Source of the DNA: Cavia porcellus
Taxonomy: Eukaryota; Chordata; Mammalia; Rodentia; Caviidae
Length of the DNA stretch: 64,000 nucleotides
Reading direction: 5' to 3'
Assembly: GCF_034190915.1 (NCBI RefSeq)
Contig: NW_026947503.1
Coordinates: 18,260,532-18,324,531 of the forward strand
Part shown: positions 1 to 12,575 of the stretch, one piece after another
Layout: each line of letters starts with the position of its first letter
Position numbering within the stretch: position 1 is the first letter of the stretch
Made by a program: the position numbers and the translations under genes
Notes under the pieces: model-generated
What the model was told of the DNA's origin: nothing
Databases searched by the model: none
What the model saw: the letters and a program-made list of their open reading frames with translations, nothing else

Positions 1-516
1 ATACCTGTGTATTCTGCCACCATAGACAAATGACAAATGACTAACACTGGAATAGTTTACGCACATAGATTGTAGTGTAAAATTAGTCAAAGCATTCCAT
101 GACTGAATTTTCCCCTTGACTTGATCTTTTGTGCTTACTAGCTTCCACATCAGAGAAAGAAATATATATTTTCAAAGTGACATAACAACCCTTAAGAATT
201 AGTAGATTATAGTAATTCTGTATTAGTATCATTGGGAGTTATATTGTATATTAGCATTACATTGTTAATATCTTGCTGTATATCTCTCTTGAAGTAAGTA
301 CAGAATTATATATTAGAAGTTTCACTTTAGATGATTTGCTCAGAAGAAATCATTAAAATAGTAAGTTAGCAACCAAACTGATTATTTGAGAGGTGGGGTG
401 TTTGGTTGCATATTGTTGTCTTTTTCTTCTGTTTCATGCACTGTTGCGATATATGTAAAATGCCAATTCTTTCAACAGACTTGATTAAGCAAGTTTGGTA
501 AAATTAAGCGCTGATT
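1..516. other. Unassigned AT-rich sequence
   Basis: No gene, RNA or repeat family recognised. The sequence is AT-rich with no long open frame. Confidence 0.5.
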
Positions 517-569
517 AAAACAAAACAAAACAAAACAAAACAAAACAAAAAAAAAAAAAAAAAAAAAAA
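517..569. repeat. (CAAAA)n followed by an A tract
   Basis: Six consecutive CAAAA units run into about 20 A residues. This may be the poly(A) tail of a plus-strand retroposon, but the sequence to its left (1-516) is not a family I recognise. The minus-strand open frame that crosses it is a low-complexity artefact, encoding a phenylalanine run. Confidence 0.85.
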
Positions 570-1184
570 CCTTTCCATATAGAGACTGCAACATATAACA
601 AGTGTCTGGCAAAAATAAGAGTGATTCTGGGGAGAGAGAACTCCAAGCCTTGGAGTCAAACATTGCATTTTATACTTCAGTTCTTATAGCCTAGGAACAC
701 AGTTTTGGCCACTATGGTAATAACTGCAATCCTGTTTCTCACCAGTAAGTAGGGATAATGATGTGGTCTATATGGGTTTTGTATGTATGCATATGTGAGA
801 TAGTGAAGGTATTATAGTACTTTGTGCTTATTGATTTGCCAATGAATGATAGCTATTTTTATGAGGCATAAATAATATAACAGTGTGCATTTACACTTTA
901 TTATTGCTCTTTCAGTATGAAAATTTATAGTTTTTGGATATTTTCCTATGCATATTTGATTGAAATTATACTATTTATTATAACTAGGTTTACTCATTTA
1001 TATCATTCCTTTATAATACTGTAATATGAATATTAAGATTTTTATACTAACAGATTTTTAGAACTGCATTATTTGAATATAAAGCAGAGAGAGATGGGGA
1101 AGTCTTATTTGATCACTCTACTTTTGAACATTAGTCACCACAAGAAAAGATACAAGAAAGATAGGAGACAAGCAAGCCTTTCAC
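570..1184. other. Unassigned AT-rich sequence
   Basis: Nothing recognised apart from AT-rich sequence. Confidence 0.5.
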
Positions 1185-1345
1185 ATTGGTGCATGGTTGT
1201 AGTCACAGCGCTGAGGGAGGCTGCGGCAAGAGGATATCAAGCCGTGAGTGTACGCTGTCACATAATAAAAATAGAAAGGACTAAGGCTGGATCTCAGTGG
1301 TTGACTGCTCCTGGGGTCCATCCTCAGAAAGACAGCAAAGGCGCT
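1185..1345 (+). mobile_element. B1-dID-like dimeric SINE, diverged
   Basis: The left part carries the 7SL/Alu/B1 signature (GGTGCATGGTTGTAGTCACA, then AGCGCTGAGGGAGGCTG). After an A-rich linker (CATAATAAAAATAGAAAGG), the right part resembles a diverged tRNA-Ala-type ID half (GGCTGGATCTCAGTGGTTGA, then GGTCCATCCTCAG). This order, B1 then degenerate ID, matches the rodent B1-dID dimers. Both halves are mutated, so this is an old copy. The 94-codon plus-strand frame across it is an artefact of the SINE. Confidence 0.6.
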
Positions 1346-2434
1346 AAAGACAAATGAGATAAGGAGAACCAATATCTTAATCACTGGTATTACCTTCAAA
1401 CACTGGCTTTTATCACTAGTCAGTTCTGTACATAGAAATGTCAATCATTTAGGAATTATTATTCCAAGTTTTACCCAGCATAGGCCAAAATAAGGAGTCT
1501 CTGGGGGGAGCTGTAGGAGGGAGACAGTGAGTGGAGTTACGGTCTCAAGAGAAGATGCCACTGAATGTTCAGGCAGAATTGTAGATATTTTGCGATGCTA
1601 CAGATTTTTTTCTCCAACTCATGAGCAATATACAGGTTGGATACACTGAGTTTCTGGCCACGGTGGTCTGATTGCTGTCTGTTTCTTGGGTCCTGCTATG
1701 TCCACACATGGTGTTATTTTGTTTCAGATGCTACAAGCAAGTTCTGGGAACAGATTCCAGGTATTTGGACAGAGTATTTGATAGGAGAACAACGGGCTGC
1801 AAGAAAGACACCACTGCAAGTGGCATGTGACATCTGGTCCGAAGCCTGCCCTGCGAGAGCGAGCTGCATCACCAGGCAAGAACCTGGGACACAAATGGAG
1901 TTCTGCCAACCAGATTCTTTTAGCTGTTCTTCTAGCGAGTAGTGGTGTCACACCGTGATTTAAATAGCATCTTATCAAGAGGCTGAGGATTTGTTCAGAT
2001 GCATTGATCTTTTGGAAATTTTCCTTTGAAGACTTGCTAGTCACATTTTTGTACATTTTTGTGGAATGCTTGATTTTCTAGGCTAAATTGTCTGAATTTT
2101 AAAATATATTTTGGAGACAAATTGTACAGATTTTATTTTTACTATCTTAAAAGTTTCATTTTAATTCAATCAAATCCATAATTTTCTTTCCATGTTTATT
2201 GAAAGCTTACTTTTGATTTGCCTTTAATGAAAAATGATCATATGGAAATCATATTCCTTAGATGAATGTTATCTGAACAATCAAGTTCAACATATTCATT
2301 TACCAGCTTTTCCATAATTCCTCCATATGGTGTTGAATTGCTGCAAATTGCTCTCAGGTTATAAGCAATTCCACTGCCATCCATGAAGTTGGCTTTTTTA
2401 CCTCAGTCTAGGAACATTTCGGTGCTCTTTCATA

Positions 2435-2435
<1 letters not shown>
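1346..2435. other. Unassigned sequence
   Basis: No repeat or exon recognised. Overlapping chance frames at 1637-1942 (+) and 1724-2056 (-) have no family resemblance that I can see. Base composition is slightly richer in G+C between about 1480 and 1930 than around it. Confidence 0.4.

Positions 2436-2478
<43 letters not shown>
2436..2478. repeat. (CA)n microsatellite
   Basis: About 21 uninterrupted CA dinucleotides. The plus-strand frame through it (His-Thr repeats) is not a gene. Confidence 0.95.
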
Positions 2479-2480
<2 letters not shown>

Positions 2481-2539
2481 GTTTGTGTATGCTCCTGTAA
2501 ACTCATACAGTGATGCTTGCACAGACACAATACTTATCA

Positions 2540-2544
2540 TACAC

Positions 2545-2575
<31 letters not shown>

Positions 2576-2582
2576 TACACAT
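2540..2582. repeat. (CA)n-(CG)n-(CA)n alternating purine-pyrimidine tract
   Basis: A CA run is interrupted by a CGCGCGCGC core and then resumes as CA. The whole tract alternates purine and pyrimidine, which is the classical Z-DNA-prone composition. It lies 62 bases after the first CA run. Confidence 0.9.
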
Positions 2583-3824
2583 GTTTAGATATCACACTGA
2601 CACACTCTCCGACTCATGCACACAAAAACACAATTGTGAATACATTCACAAACTCTGATCTCAGATATATTCATTAAATATTTTGCAAGCATAATTTTGT
2701 CATTCTTTTAGGAATACTTGCTATCAGTGTGGTATTTAAAGTGCAAAGCGACATTTATTTTAAGTCAAGATCACTGCAAAGGAAAGTCGTGACAGAGAAC
2801 CTGCAAACAGATACAAGAAAGTGGCATATGCTTTCTGTAGCAGAGAAAAGACAGCTTTAAATTCTTTCTCTGCCTGGCCTCTTGAATTCACTATATGAAT
2901 TTCATGACAGGTATAAATTACAAGGTGAAACAGAGGTGACAGTTTGGCTCGTATCTCAATGTAGATTGTTTCTAAAATGCTTGTCTTTGTTCTGTTGCTC
3001 ACTTCTCCTTAAGAGATGGACCCTGGAGGTTCACCAAGATATTCCTTAGAGTCTGTTGGCCTTCCAATTTATTACCTGCCAGCACTGATTGTACAGGGTA
3101 ATTAAAAGTCAAAGCTAGCTTTTGGGATATATATTCTAATAAAGAAGCCATCTGAAATTAGGACTTAAAGAAGGATTCAGGGACGAGGGTTACACATTTT
3201 AATAGCAAAATTTCGCAGTTAATTGGAGGGTAACTAACCCCCTTGGACATCTTTCAAGTCACGTCACTGATTTTTTTTTTTTTTTTTCCTCCAAGGAAAC
3301 CGATAGGACACGCAGCTTAGTACTGCTTTATTCTATCTTAATTACCACATTGAGTTGTGCTAATATATATTTACTTTTGAGACATGTTCTGTGATTATAA
3401 CCAGGCAAACATTGTTGGCATTTGTTTTCAATTCTACGAGATCACACCTTATTTCAACATTTTAAAAAATGAATGGCACTTTAAAGCTAAATTCCAAATA
3501 TTTTGAATAAATTCAAATACCACTTCAGTTTACAATTGATTCAAATTTACATTTGATGAATAGCAAGACAACGTGAAATCTTACAATTGCAAATCACATA
3601 TTTGTAATCATGCAATCATTAAGTATAATCCAAATATTACATTTGCATTTTTAAGGTTTTAATATTCAATTGACTCTAAGTCATTATGAAATAGATTCAA
3701 TATATAAATATGTTCATAGTGTACAAAATTTTCAAACAATAGGGAAAGTAAAAAAGTATATAAACTCAAAGAATAATGACAATTATTAGGAAATCTTAAA
3801 TTTTATTTGCTATAATTGAAATTT
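2583..3824. other. Unassigned sequence with a T tract
   Basis: A run of 17 T lies at 3271-3287. Otherwise no family or exon recognised. Confidence 0.45.
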
Positions 3825-3918
3825 TCTTTTTTTCCCTTTGTACTATGCATTGAACTCATGACCTCATGCTTGCCAGGAAGACATTTGTGCCACTGAGCTA
3901 AATCTCAGGTCCCAATAC
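3825..3918 (-). mobile_element. ID-type SINE (tRNA-Ala-derived), old copy
   Basis: Read on the minus strand this shows the ID layout: GAGATTTAGCTCAGTGGCAC (A-box region), then GGCAAGCATGAGG and a B-box remnant, ending in an A-rich tail (the T-rich tract at 3825-3840). The 8-bp direct repeat TGAAATTT at 3817-3824 and 3919-3926 fits a target-site duplication. Several differences from the young copy at 15.7 kb indicate age. Confidence 0.75.
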
Positions 3919-3926
3919 TGAAATTT

Positions 3927-6700
3927 CAAGATAATTTGCAAAATATTTACAAAGCAAAACAATGAACTTCATAAGGTGATGCATCTGAAACAAAATCAGC
4001 ATATTTTTTCAGAGGGAAAGTTTTGATTAAAATATTGATTTACATGTTAGTCTTCAAGAATATTTTAAGAACCAGAACTTGTATCAAATTTACATGATTT
4101 TTAATAGCTCATATGTAGTTTTCACTTGAAATATTTCACTTTCATTGAAAAAGTGAAGACAATTTGTCTTTGAATAGTATTAAGGCAATTGTCGAACTGC
4201 ATACGCCCATTCATTCTTATAAAGTGTGCTAATGTTGATCTGTGATATTTGTTTGGAAATATGGCAAAGTTAAGATATTTAACAAAACTTTCCCTTCCTT
4301 TTTTTCTTAGATTTTTAACTAAGTCACATGAAGATGTGACTAAGTTATTGAAGACAAGCAAGCAAGTCTGATACACTGTTTACATCTGGAATTCTATCTT
4401 TTACTTCCCCTGAGAATCCTGTGTTCACTTTGACAAAATGATAGGAAAAGTGATACAGGAAATTAAGACGTATGAGTCCATTGATTCTTACTCTTCTTCC
4501 TATTAATCAGATCAAATAACATGTTACTGGCATTCCGATATAATAGTGTGGCTATTTCTTGACCTTAAAACAGCTAAATATAAAAGGAATATGCTATGGG
4601 ATAATTGAGACCTAAACTAAAAATAAACATGCAATTCTGTTATGGATCAAGTCTAACTGCTGTCAGGTATATGCAGTTCTAATCACATCATCCATTAAAG
4701 TATCACCAGCAAAACAGCCACAGGAAACATGGCAATATGGAAAGAAAATTGACTGCAGGAAAGGGAAAAAAAAAAAAAAAAAACTGAGTTGAAATACCAC
4801 TTTTATGTAGTTTTGAAATTTAGTTCACAACCTTTGACTTCCCGGTCTGTAAGAAAAAGCCAATGCAAAACAAAATAAAAGAAAAAAATCCCCGTGTGGC
4901 CTGGAATGCTCTGCTGAGGTAACAAGGAAGATTCTCTGGTAGAAGTAGACACCATGTGACTTTCTCTTTTTAGAAATATGGAAAGTATTTTATGAAAAAA
5001 ATAAGAAAGGAAAAGAACTTCAGAATGCAAAAGGTATTTTTATAGGCAATTTTTCTAAGATCACACTTTAAAATCTGGCCAGAAAAGACTGAAAATTATC
5101 TTACACTTTTAGAGTCCTCCAGTCAAGGATTTCTCCACTTCAGTGCTAAACAGCTTTTCAGAGACTCCTTGTACGTAATTGAATTAACTTGAACAAAATT
5201 TCTCTAGTATTCCTGCAATTGACTGGGTGAAAATGTGTAATTGTCTCCATTCAGAAGCACTCTAAACACTTAGAATATTATTTATGCACTTCAAGATAAA
5301 CTTTAATTTAGTTTAAAATATTTTTAAAAAGAAGAGAAAATAATCTATCAAAGAAATAAACAAAATCCTGAAAATGTTCTTCATTTCTGACATTTATAAG
5401 TATTTCTGAAAATTTTATAAGAATGAAACTTTAGAGAAGGAAATATGGTAAATTTATTTTTAAAAGTGATTTGTGATTATGGCTTCCTAATACCAATATA
5501 TCTTAAAAAATGTAGAAACAAGATCACTGACATTTTGGATATTTGTTTATTGAAAGGACGTGTAAAGGGATTCATCACTTTTATCAAATGAATATGATTC
5601 ATAGCTGCTTTGTTTCTTCATATTTAGAAATGTGTCTAATGCTGCCTCCATGGGAACATTATCCTAAGAACTGAAAGACTTACTTTAGCCTTCTGACTTT
5701 TGTGATCCAGATCATAGGGAGTACATTCTGGTCCCTGCTTTATATATTAATTAAATTCATGTCACCTGTTAATATTTTGCGTTTAAAGTAATCTGTGGAT
5801 AAGATATTAGATGCTTCCTGTTTGAGATTAATAGGAGATAGCTCCCATTGGGATGGAAACGTTCCTGCTTTCATTTATTATTTTTTGGAAGGACAACATG
5901 ACTTAAAATACTAAAAAACTCTCCATCCCTTCTATTTCTAAGTCTTTGATATTAGTATCTATAAATCACTATACCTGTTATTATTATGCATTCTAGGTAT
6001 TTATATTGCTATTTGTTATAATTTAATTAGGATACTTTGACAGATATACTTGGTATTTCATAACTTGTAGACTTTTTATCCAACTTAAAATAAAATGGCC
6101 ATTTTACATTTTTCTGTTCTACAAGTCAGTGCTGCATATTTCTTTCCCCATTCAAACTTAGTGTCTATACTGTACCTTAGCGCAAATCCTGCTTGGAAAC
6201 TTTTCCTCTGCTAACTTCAAAATTATATATTTCTTTAATAATCTTTGTGTTGTACAGTTCAAATTATATGCTAAATTTCACAGTACTTACAAGTTTCCAA
6301 AATGGGCCTGTATATTCAAGAAGTGTTTTTAAAATTATTTCAAAATATTCTGATTTTTGATGAATGGTAAAAGGAAAATAATATTTTTTGGAAATGATAT
6401 ATTTTCTTGGTGGGAAACTAAGTTTTATAATGGATACCTCCCTATAAGTTTCCAGACATTTATTTGAAATGGCTATTCAAAATCCATGATTGGACAATGG
6501 ATTCTTTTGAATCACAAGAAATAGCAAACTTTTGGCAAGCTTTAAAATGTTTAAATTTAATGTTGAGATTTAGATACTCCTCAAGGAGTTTTGCTTTTTC
6601 CTTGTTTTTAGGATTTGGGAATCAAGTATGGGTATACTTTTTAGTCTCCATTTCTAGAGGTAATTTAAATTTGCTCCACACAGATCAGCTGCTTCTAAGG

Positions 6701-6701
<1 letters not shown>
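3927..6701. other. Unassigned AT-rich sequence
   Basis: An 18-base A tract lies at 4766-4783. I recognise no other repeat family, exon or RNA gene. Open frames on the minus strand at 4122-4376 and 4803-5030 look like chance. Confidence 0.45.
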
Positions 6702-6747
<46 letters not shown>

Positions 6748-6752
6748 TTTTT
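6702..6752. repeat. (TA)n followed by a T tract
   Basis: About 15 TA units run straight into 22 T residues and a short pyrimidine stretch. It lies inside the 129-codon frame 6464-6853, the longest in the window. That frame encodes Tyr-Ile and Phe runs here and is rejected as a gene. Confidence 0.95.
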
Positions 6753-6986
6753 CCCCTCAGAGTTGGTTCATGCCAAGCCTTGGTTGTCCTGACTCCTCTA
6801 ATCTGCAGACAACTCACCAGTGTGCTGAGGAGCAGAGCAAAATTCCTTTCTAAACTCTGTCCCTAATCCACTGCAAACCGAGCTGTACAAATAAAAAGGT
6901 TTCTCTTTTTCTTGATCTCTTATACTATCATATTTATTTGTCTATTAAAGGCATTTATCAAACTTACAATATTTTTCAAGTTTTCT

Positions 6987-7133
6987 TCAGTTTGAAGACT
7001 TTTTTTTTTTTTTTTTTTTTTTTTGTCTTTTTCCTTTTTATTGGTACCAGGGATCAAACTCACGACTGCTTGCTCACAAGGCAGGTACTTATGCGGCTGA
7101 GCTAAATCCCCAGCCCTCAGTTTGAAGACTTTT
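6987..7133 (-). mobile_element. ID SINE with a 17-bp target-site duplication
   Basis: The minus strand gives the full ID element: GGGCTGGGGATTTAGCTCAG, then the loop region with CTGCCTTGTGAGCAAGC, then GAGTTTGATCCCTGGTACCA and AATAAAAAGG, ending in an A tail of about 22 (T tract 7001-7024). The exact 17-bp repeat TCAGTTTGAAGACTTTT lies at 6987-7003 and 7117-7133. The copy is close to the 15.7-kb element, with a few changes including GCCG for GCGG next to the A box. Confidence 0.92.
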
Positions 7134-8519
7134 AAAGAATAATTTCTTATTTAAATTTATGTAACACGAAGCTATATCTTCACATATACTGAATAGTTAT
7201 GACATATTGGTTGAAGTGAATTACAGCAAGAATAATTTATTAACATGTTTTAAGGTAATTTGAATTATTTTTGATACACAATTAACCATTTTTTATCTAA
7301 ATCTAGTAACTTATAAATCACTTGTCATATGAAAACACATTTAAAGAGTAGACAAACTATTGAATGAATATAATTCTTTATTAAAATGTGTATTTTGTCA
7401 GTTTTGAATACTTCCAAAAAATAAATTAATTCCATGTCTTCCTTGTCATGTAGAATATTCCAGATTAAATCACCACTCATTATACTGGCCAGTTCCTAAC
7501 CCAATTCCTTAAGTCAGTGATGTCACCAACCCAGTGCTTGGGTTAGTACTGTGGTATGAACCATCTCACAAACATATTTTTTTCTTCTAAAGAGGCCATG
7601 TGAATATACAAGATAATTAAACATTTTGAGATAACTTATTTAAAATCTTATTGTTAATATGGAGTATTTCTCAACTATATCTTTTCAAACATAATGGTGG
7701 ATGCGCAACATTATTTTCATGGGAAGATTCAGGATTTATTATGTTCATCTGAAGTAGCTGAGGCATGAGAAATTGACTACAGACATTGGCACATATTCAT
7801 AAAATAATGTCATTGGAATTAAGCACAGAATCTTGAAGATGCACGCTTTTATTTTAATCTCAAGATTAATTTTTGCTTATTCTCAATTTAACAATAGTAA
7901 GTCAATATTTAAATGATGAAAATATTAGATTAATAAAGGAAATGTCACCAAGATCAAAAAGCAATATTGATATAATTTTTACATTTGTTCAATAGAAATA
8001 CATTAGTTAAACATCTTACTCTGTTTCAACTTAGGATGAATATAATGAATCTGTACTATAGTGTCAGATGTGAAGTCTGAGTGTCGTAGAACAGAGGATG
8101 ATTGGATACATCTTGTAAATGACAGAATTCTGCACCTGCACATAGAGACAGCATAAATACACATGCATTCATCTTTCTATGTCTATATTTACAGGGAAAA
8201 GGAACACATTTGTGCTAGCTTGGATTGTCTTTATTTTGAAAGGTCACTTACAAATAAAGAAAAACAGTCGGTGTTCTTTACTTCACATTTTATCTATCTT
8301 GGACTCTTCCTTCTCAAATTTGTATCAGCAGAATTAAATCCTACAGATGCTTTCCTTGTACTGTCAGACTTCTGTCAGCCAATACATACTTCTGTTAGTA
8401 AACCCCCAGGTACTGTTTTGGGGTTTCCCTGAAGTGAATACTAACTGCATCATTTAAAAGCCCTTTATCAGTCAATTTTCAAGTGACCTTAATTAATAAT
8501 AGCTTCTACTTCCTATCAG
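7134..8519. other. Unassigned AT-rich sequence
   Basis: No family recognised. The 89-codon plus-strand frame at 8163-8432 has no recognisable domain, and no splice context that I can argue for. Confidence 0.45.
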
Positions 8520-8740
8520 AACACTGATTGGTTCAGGGAACTGTTAGAGGCTTTTGATCAGACAAGTGATATAACCTCATATATAAAGGGATCATTCTGC
8601 AAGTTGTACCGACAACCTACGAGGGAGGCTGGAATTGAAGTTATAAAGGGAGCTTCAACTTGAGTAGATTATTTAGGAGGCTGTTACTTCAAGATACTGA
8701 TTGTGACTGAGAAAGTCAGGATATGCGATTAAGAGTCTAG
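8520..8740 (+). repeat. Possible ancient interspersed repeat, family not assigned
   Basis: The order of short motifs (CAGACAAGTGATATAACCTC, then AAGGGATCATTCTGC, then GGAGGCTGTTACTTCAAG) resembles a widely dispersed mammalian medium-reiteration repeat that I cannot name with confidence. It could equally be unique sequence. Confidence 0.3.
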
Positions 8741-11700
8741 GTATTTATTTGAGAGTATTTAAGCAATTTTTTAATTGCAGAAGATAGGTTTGGATGAAAA
8801 AGTTTTGAGCTAATTAAAAGACAAGTTTGAAATTATTTTAATATATTCAATAAATATTCTCTGTACATTTAGATCGTAAGAACAATGCATTTGCAAAATG
8901 TTGATTAGTATCAGAAAGGTTGATGTCTGTACTCTAAAGTTGACTTCTCCAACTTTTCAAAGAAGTACAGGCATATAGATTAACCTTAAGTTATATTTGA
9001 CTATTAAACTGACTGTGTGGCATATTTGGTTAAGATAAAAATAATCATTTCTTGTGTTCTTAGCTATGACATAGTTTAATTTTTAAAAAATGCTGATAAG
9101 ATAATTATGATTTTTTTACTCTATGTTTTGTTAAATCTAAGAACTAAGAACTTTTGAGAGTTAGAAATATTTATGTTAAATCCTCTAATTAACTTGACCT
9201 GGAAATTATGCAATAGGCAACTATGTATAAAACTTGAAAAGTAAGACAAGAAAATCAGATTGGTTGATGACCTCAGGACTGAAGGAATAGAGAAAGATCT
9301 GGATCTTCTGTAAACCCACCCCTCACCCGCTCAGTGATGGACAAATACTAGTCTCAGATTTCTGAAGCTCAAACAAGTGGAAAGTGGTAACCAGGTAGAT
9401 TCATTCTTTTCCTGTCACTTAGGAGTACAAACTCAATATTCCACCAGGGAAGTTTAGCAGCAGAAAGTATCATATCACAAAAAACAAATGTTTCCCAGGA
9501 AGTTCTTACCAGCTCAGGCCAGAAGTTACTCTTAGTCAACTAAATAGAGTAGATTAGTTTTAGGTGCTATGAGAAGTGATCTTGTAAATAAGTTTAGTCT
9601 GAAAAACATTCTTCATCATTGAAGCCAGACAATCTCTTTGCACATGAAGGCTGGGAAGGTAGCCAAGAATCCCATCACAACTATCAAAATTGATAGACCT
9701 AAAGGTCAGCAAAGTTCTGGTAGGCAGACTGACTTAACACATTAGCAGGGAAAGAATGACAGGCTTGAATAAAAACCTTAAAGTTCAATAACATAAAGGT
9801 TACATATAACTTAGATTAATATGTGCGTGTTTCTGTGTGTTAACTTCAAGTAGGTATTATGTTACACTCTAGAACTTATACTTAAATTAGTTTATAGATA
9901 AATAAACACTTGATTTTATCTCAAATCCTTGCGGTGAATATAGCTTAATAGTAGACTAATTTAAATCAGTTGATGAGTAAAAACATCTTTCAAGTTGTAA
10001 CATATTTTCATCCACATAACCAATATAATACCAAAAATTACCTTCATAAATAGAGTCTACTATAAATACAATATCTACCAGAATTTAAAATATTTTCTTG
10101 ATTAAAAATATTACTTAGATTTAATAAGTATTATCTCTATGATGAGTCATCTAAATTAATTGGTTATGGATATAATTAAAACATTAAGTTTTGTCTAAAA
10201 GAATATGATTTTCTAAAAATATTGGGACTTTCTTTGTTAAATTTAAACAAATAAATTTTAAAAGAAAGTTTTTATATTTTACCAAAAGAAGTTTCTTGTG
10301 ATCCTACCATTATACTTTGGCTACAAAAAATGAGCTTTATTATTTAAAAGTATTTGAATGTTAACCTATGAAATGTATTCAATAATAAGTTCATTATTGT
10401 TTAAATACACAACTATTATCTTAGTTTATAACATAAAATATATTTCAGGTTTCAAGTTAAGTCTATAGAGTTAAGACTACAAAACTTTAATACATACAAA
10501 GTAAAACTTGTTCTCTTTTACATATGGTTAGAATTTACACATATAAAATAAAGGAAATTTGACAACTCTTTAAATTTGGTACCAACATTTAAGTTGATTT
10601 ATATCTACTGGCTTAGATTAAATAAGCATTTTTATTAGTTCATCAATGAGATACATTTGTATATTGAGTAATGTCTATTTGTGGTCATTAACACTTCCAA
10701 AAACATATCAGAGCTTTAAAGATATCTTTAATTCTGGTCAATATAGTTATAAAACCTTTTAACGATTTGAAAATTTGTATGAAGATTAGAAACCAAATAT
10801 ATGTAAAGATATCTATACAGCTGCAATGTGGCTGTTCCTAATCTCATGGTATATGAGGTTTCACATTTGTATTCTTCAAATGTACACTGTCAAAATACAA
10901 AGCTGAAAAATGTTTCATCACAGTGACTTACGGTGACAAATTTATCTTAGACTCAAACATCTGACTTCCCCTTGTTTGTGTTTCAGCTATTTATGAGGAA
11001 ATGTGTTTGTCAATCCAACATAATTTGGCTGGCTCAATGATGTGAATACTTTTTTATGCTTAAGTTTATGTGATTGTTCTCTAATCACGATAAGTAAAGA
11101 TACCCAGACTTGTGCAGTGTTGTCAATGTCACTCAAAAACATTAAAAGAGTACAGGTGAATAACCTATGAAATACATCCATAAACAAGTATATTATACTT
11201 AAGTGCAATTTTGTGAACAGAAAATGGATGAAAATGAAAAATTAGTTAAGAGTTTCCTTATGCCATTTAATATTTTCTAATTAGGTAAAGATAACTGCTT
11301 GAAAATAAGTTTTATTCTAGACAGATAAATGTGTTTGAGATATAATAATCATCATGATGGTCATGCTAAAATGTTATATTGCTTTTGAGCTCTAGTTTTC
11401 ACTGTGTAATTCTTATCTGTTAGCATTGTACACAAACTCAACTTTTAAGACAACCATGGATGATAAAATTTACTATTCATGCAGGACTCAGTCTATATGG
11501 TTTAGAAGTCAATTAAATTTGGTGAATAGATGAGACTCATTATGAATCTTTTAGCAAAGAAATACATTAATGTTTTTGTTGGTACTTAATTACTTATATG
11601 CCTCCTTACTGACAACCTTTTCTTTCGTGAATACTTCAGGACTTCACAAATATGAAACTCCACACCAATGAAAATTCTCTTTAATGTACATCAGCCCAGA

Positions 11701-12264
11701 AGATCAAAGGTCTACCTTACAGCCCTTTATTCTTCATCTACCAGTCATCCCTAGGGCCAAGATTTACTATTTAAAACAATTATGAAAACAAAAGTGGTAT
11801 TATGATAGAGTTTACTCAGGAATAATTATATGAACCACTCTTTAGGGTCTTTTTGCTTGTTTGTTTTTTTTTTTGTTGTTGTTTTTGTTTTTAACTGTGA
11901 CTCAGATAGCTTCACATTGTGAAAACACATTTTATTCCCACAAAGCAAAGACATTTTGACCCACAGTAACTGTGTCCTACAGAATTGCTCACTTAGAGAA
12001 TGTAGTATTTGTGTTTTATCACCAAGTAAAAAGCACCCCTTCCCTGAGCTGTAGGAGAAGGTGCTACCCCACTAGGGAGGAGAACATGGGACACAATTAG
12101 TCTGTTAACATCTACAACAAAATCTTTAGGACATCCAAGGGGAGAGATTAAACAACTCATCACCCAGACTGAACCAATGTTACCTAAAGTTGCATCCTAT
12201 CCACCTTAGAAGTCTTTGTGGCACAGACCACCTATAACTCTAAGATGACAAAGTAAAAGGGTTT
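8741..12264. other. Unassigned AT-rich sequence
   Basis: A long stretch with no recognised gene or repeat. Two blocks are less AT-rich than their surroundings: about 9240-9790, and about 11885-12250 after a T/TTG-rich tract at 11860-11893. I could not assign either. The minus-strand frame at 10987-11208 looks like chance. Confidence 0.4.
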
Positions 12265-12575
12265 ATTTTTTATTTTTTGAAAAACATTTTCTTTCATTTT
12301 AGAGATAGTAAAATCCAATGAAACCAGAAAGAACAAAGCAAATTAAAATATTGCAGCAAAACTGGTACACAACTTCAAAACAGAATACCAGGAAAACAGT
12401 AATAGCTACTGTGGTATATCTTATCTTCACAACAGTTGTCCATTTCAGCAGGTATAGCAAAATCAACCAAAAAGAAATATAAAGTCAATCAAAACAAAAT
12501 AATGAATAAAGCAAAAAAAAATCAGAATAGAGCAAAACAGTGAGAACAATATTGGACTTCAAAGACAGGACAGAA
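12265..12575 (-). mobile_element. L1 3'UTR fragment, antisense
   Basis: Compared with the reverse complement of the L1 3'UTR at 34.5-34.9 kb, this block shares segments in the same order: AGAAAGAACAAAGCAAA, ATTGCAGCAA, a TAGCTACTGTGGTATAT counterpart, and TTGGACTTCAAAG. The T-rich left end (12261-12300) fits the poly(A) side of a minus-strand insertion. The ORF2 sequence expected to follow on the right is absent, so only the 3'UTR is present, or the element changes beyond about 12575. Confidence 0.6.

Noticed and set aside
6464..6853. 129-codon frame on the plus strand, the longest in the window
   Set aside because: It passes through a TA repeat and a T tract (Tyr-Ile and Phe runs), has no domain and no splice or conservation support.
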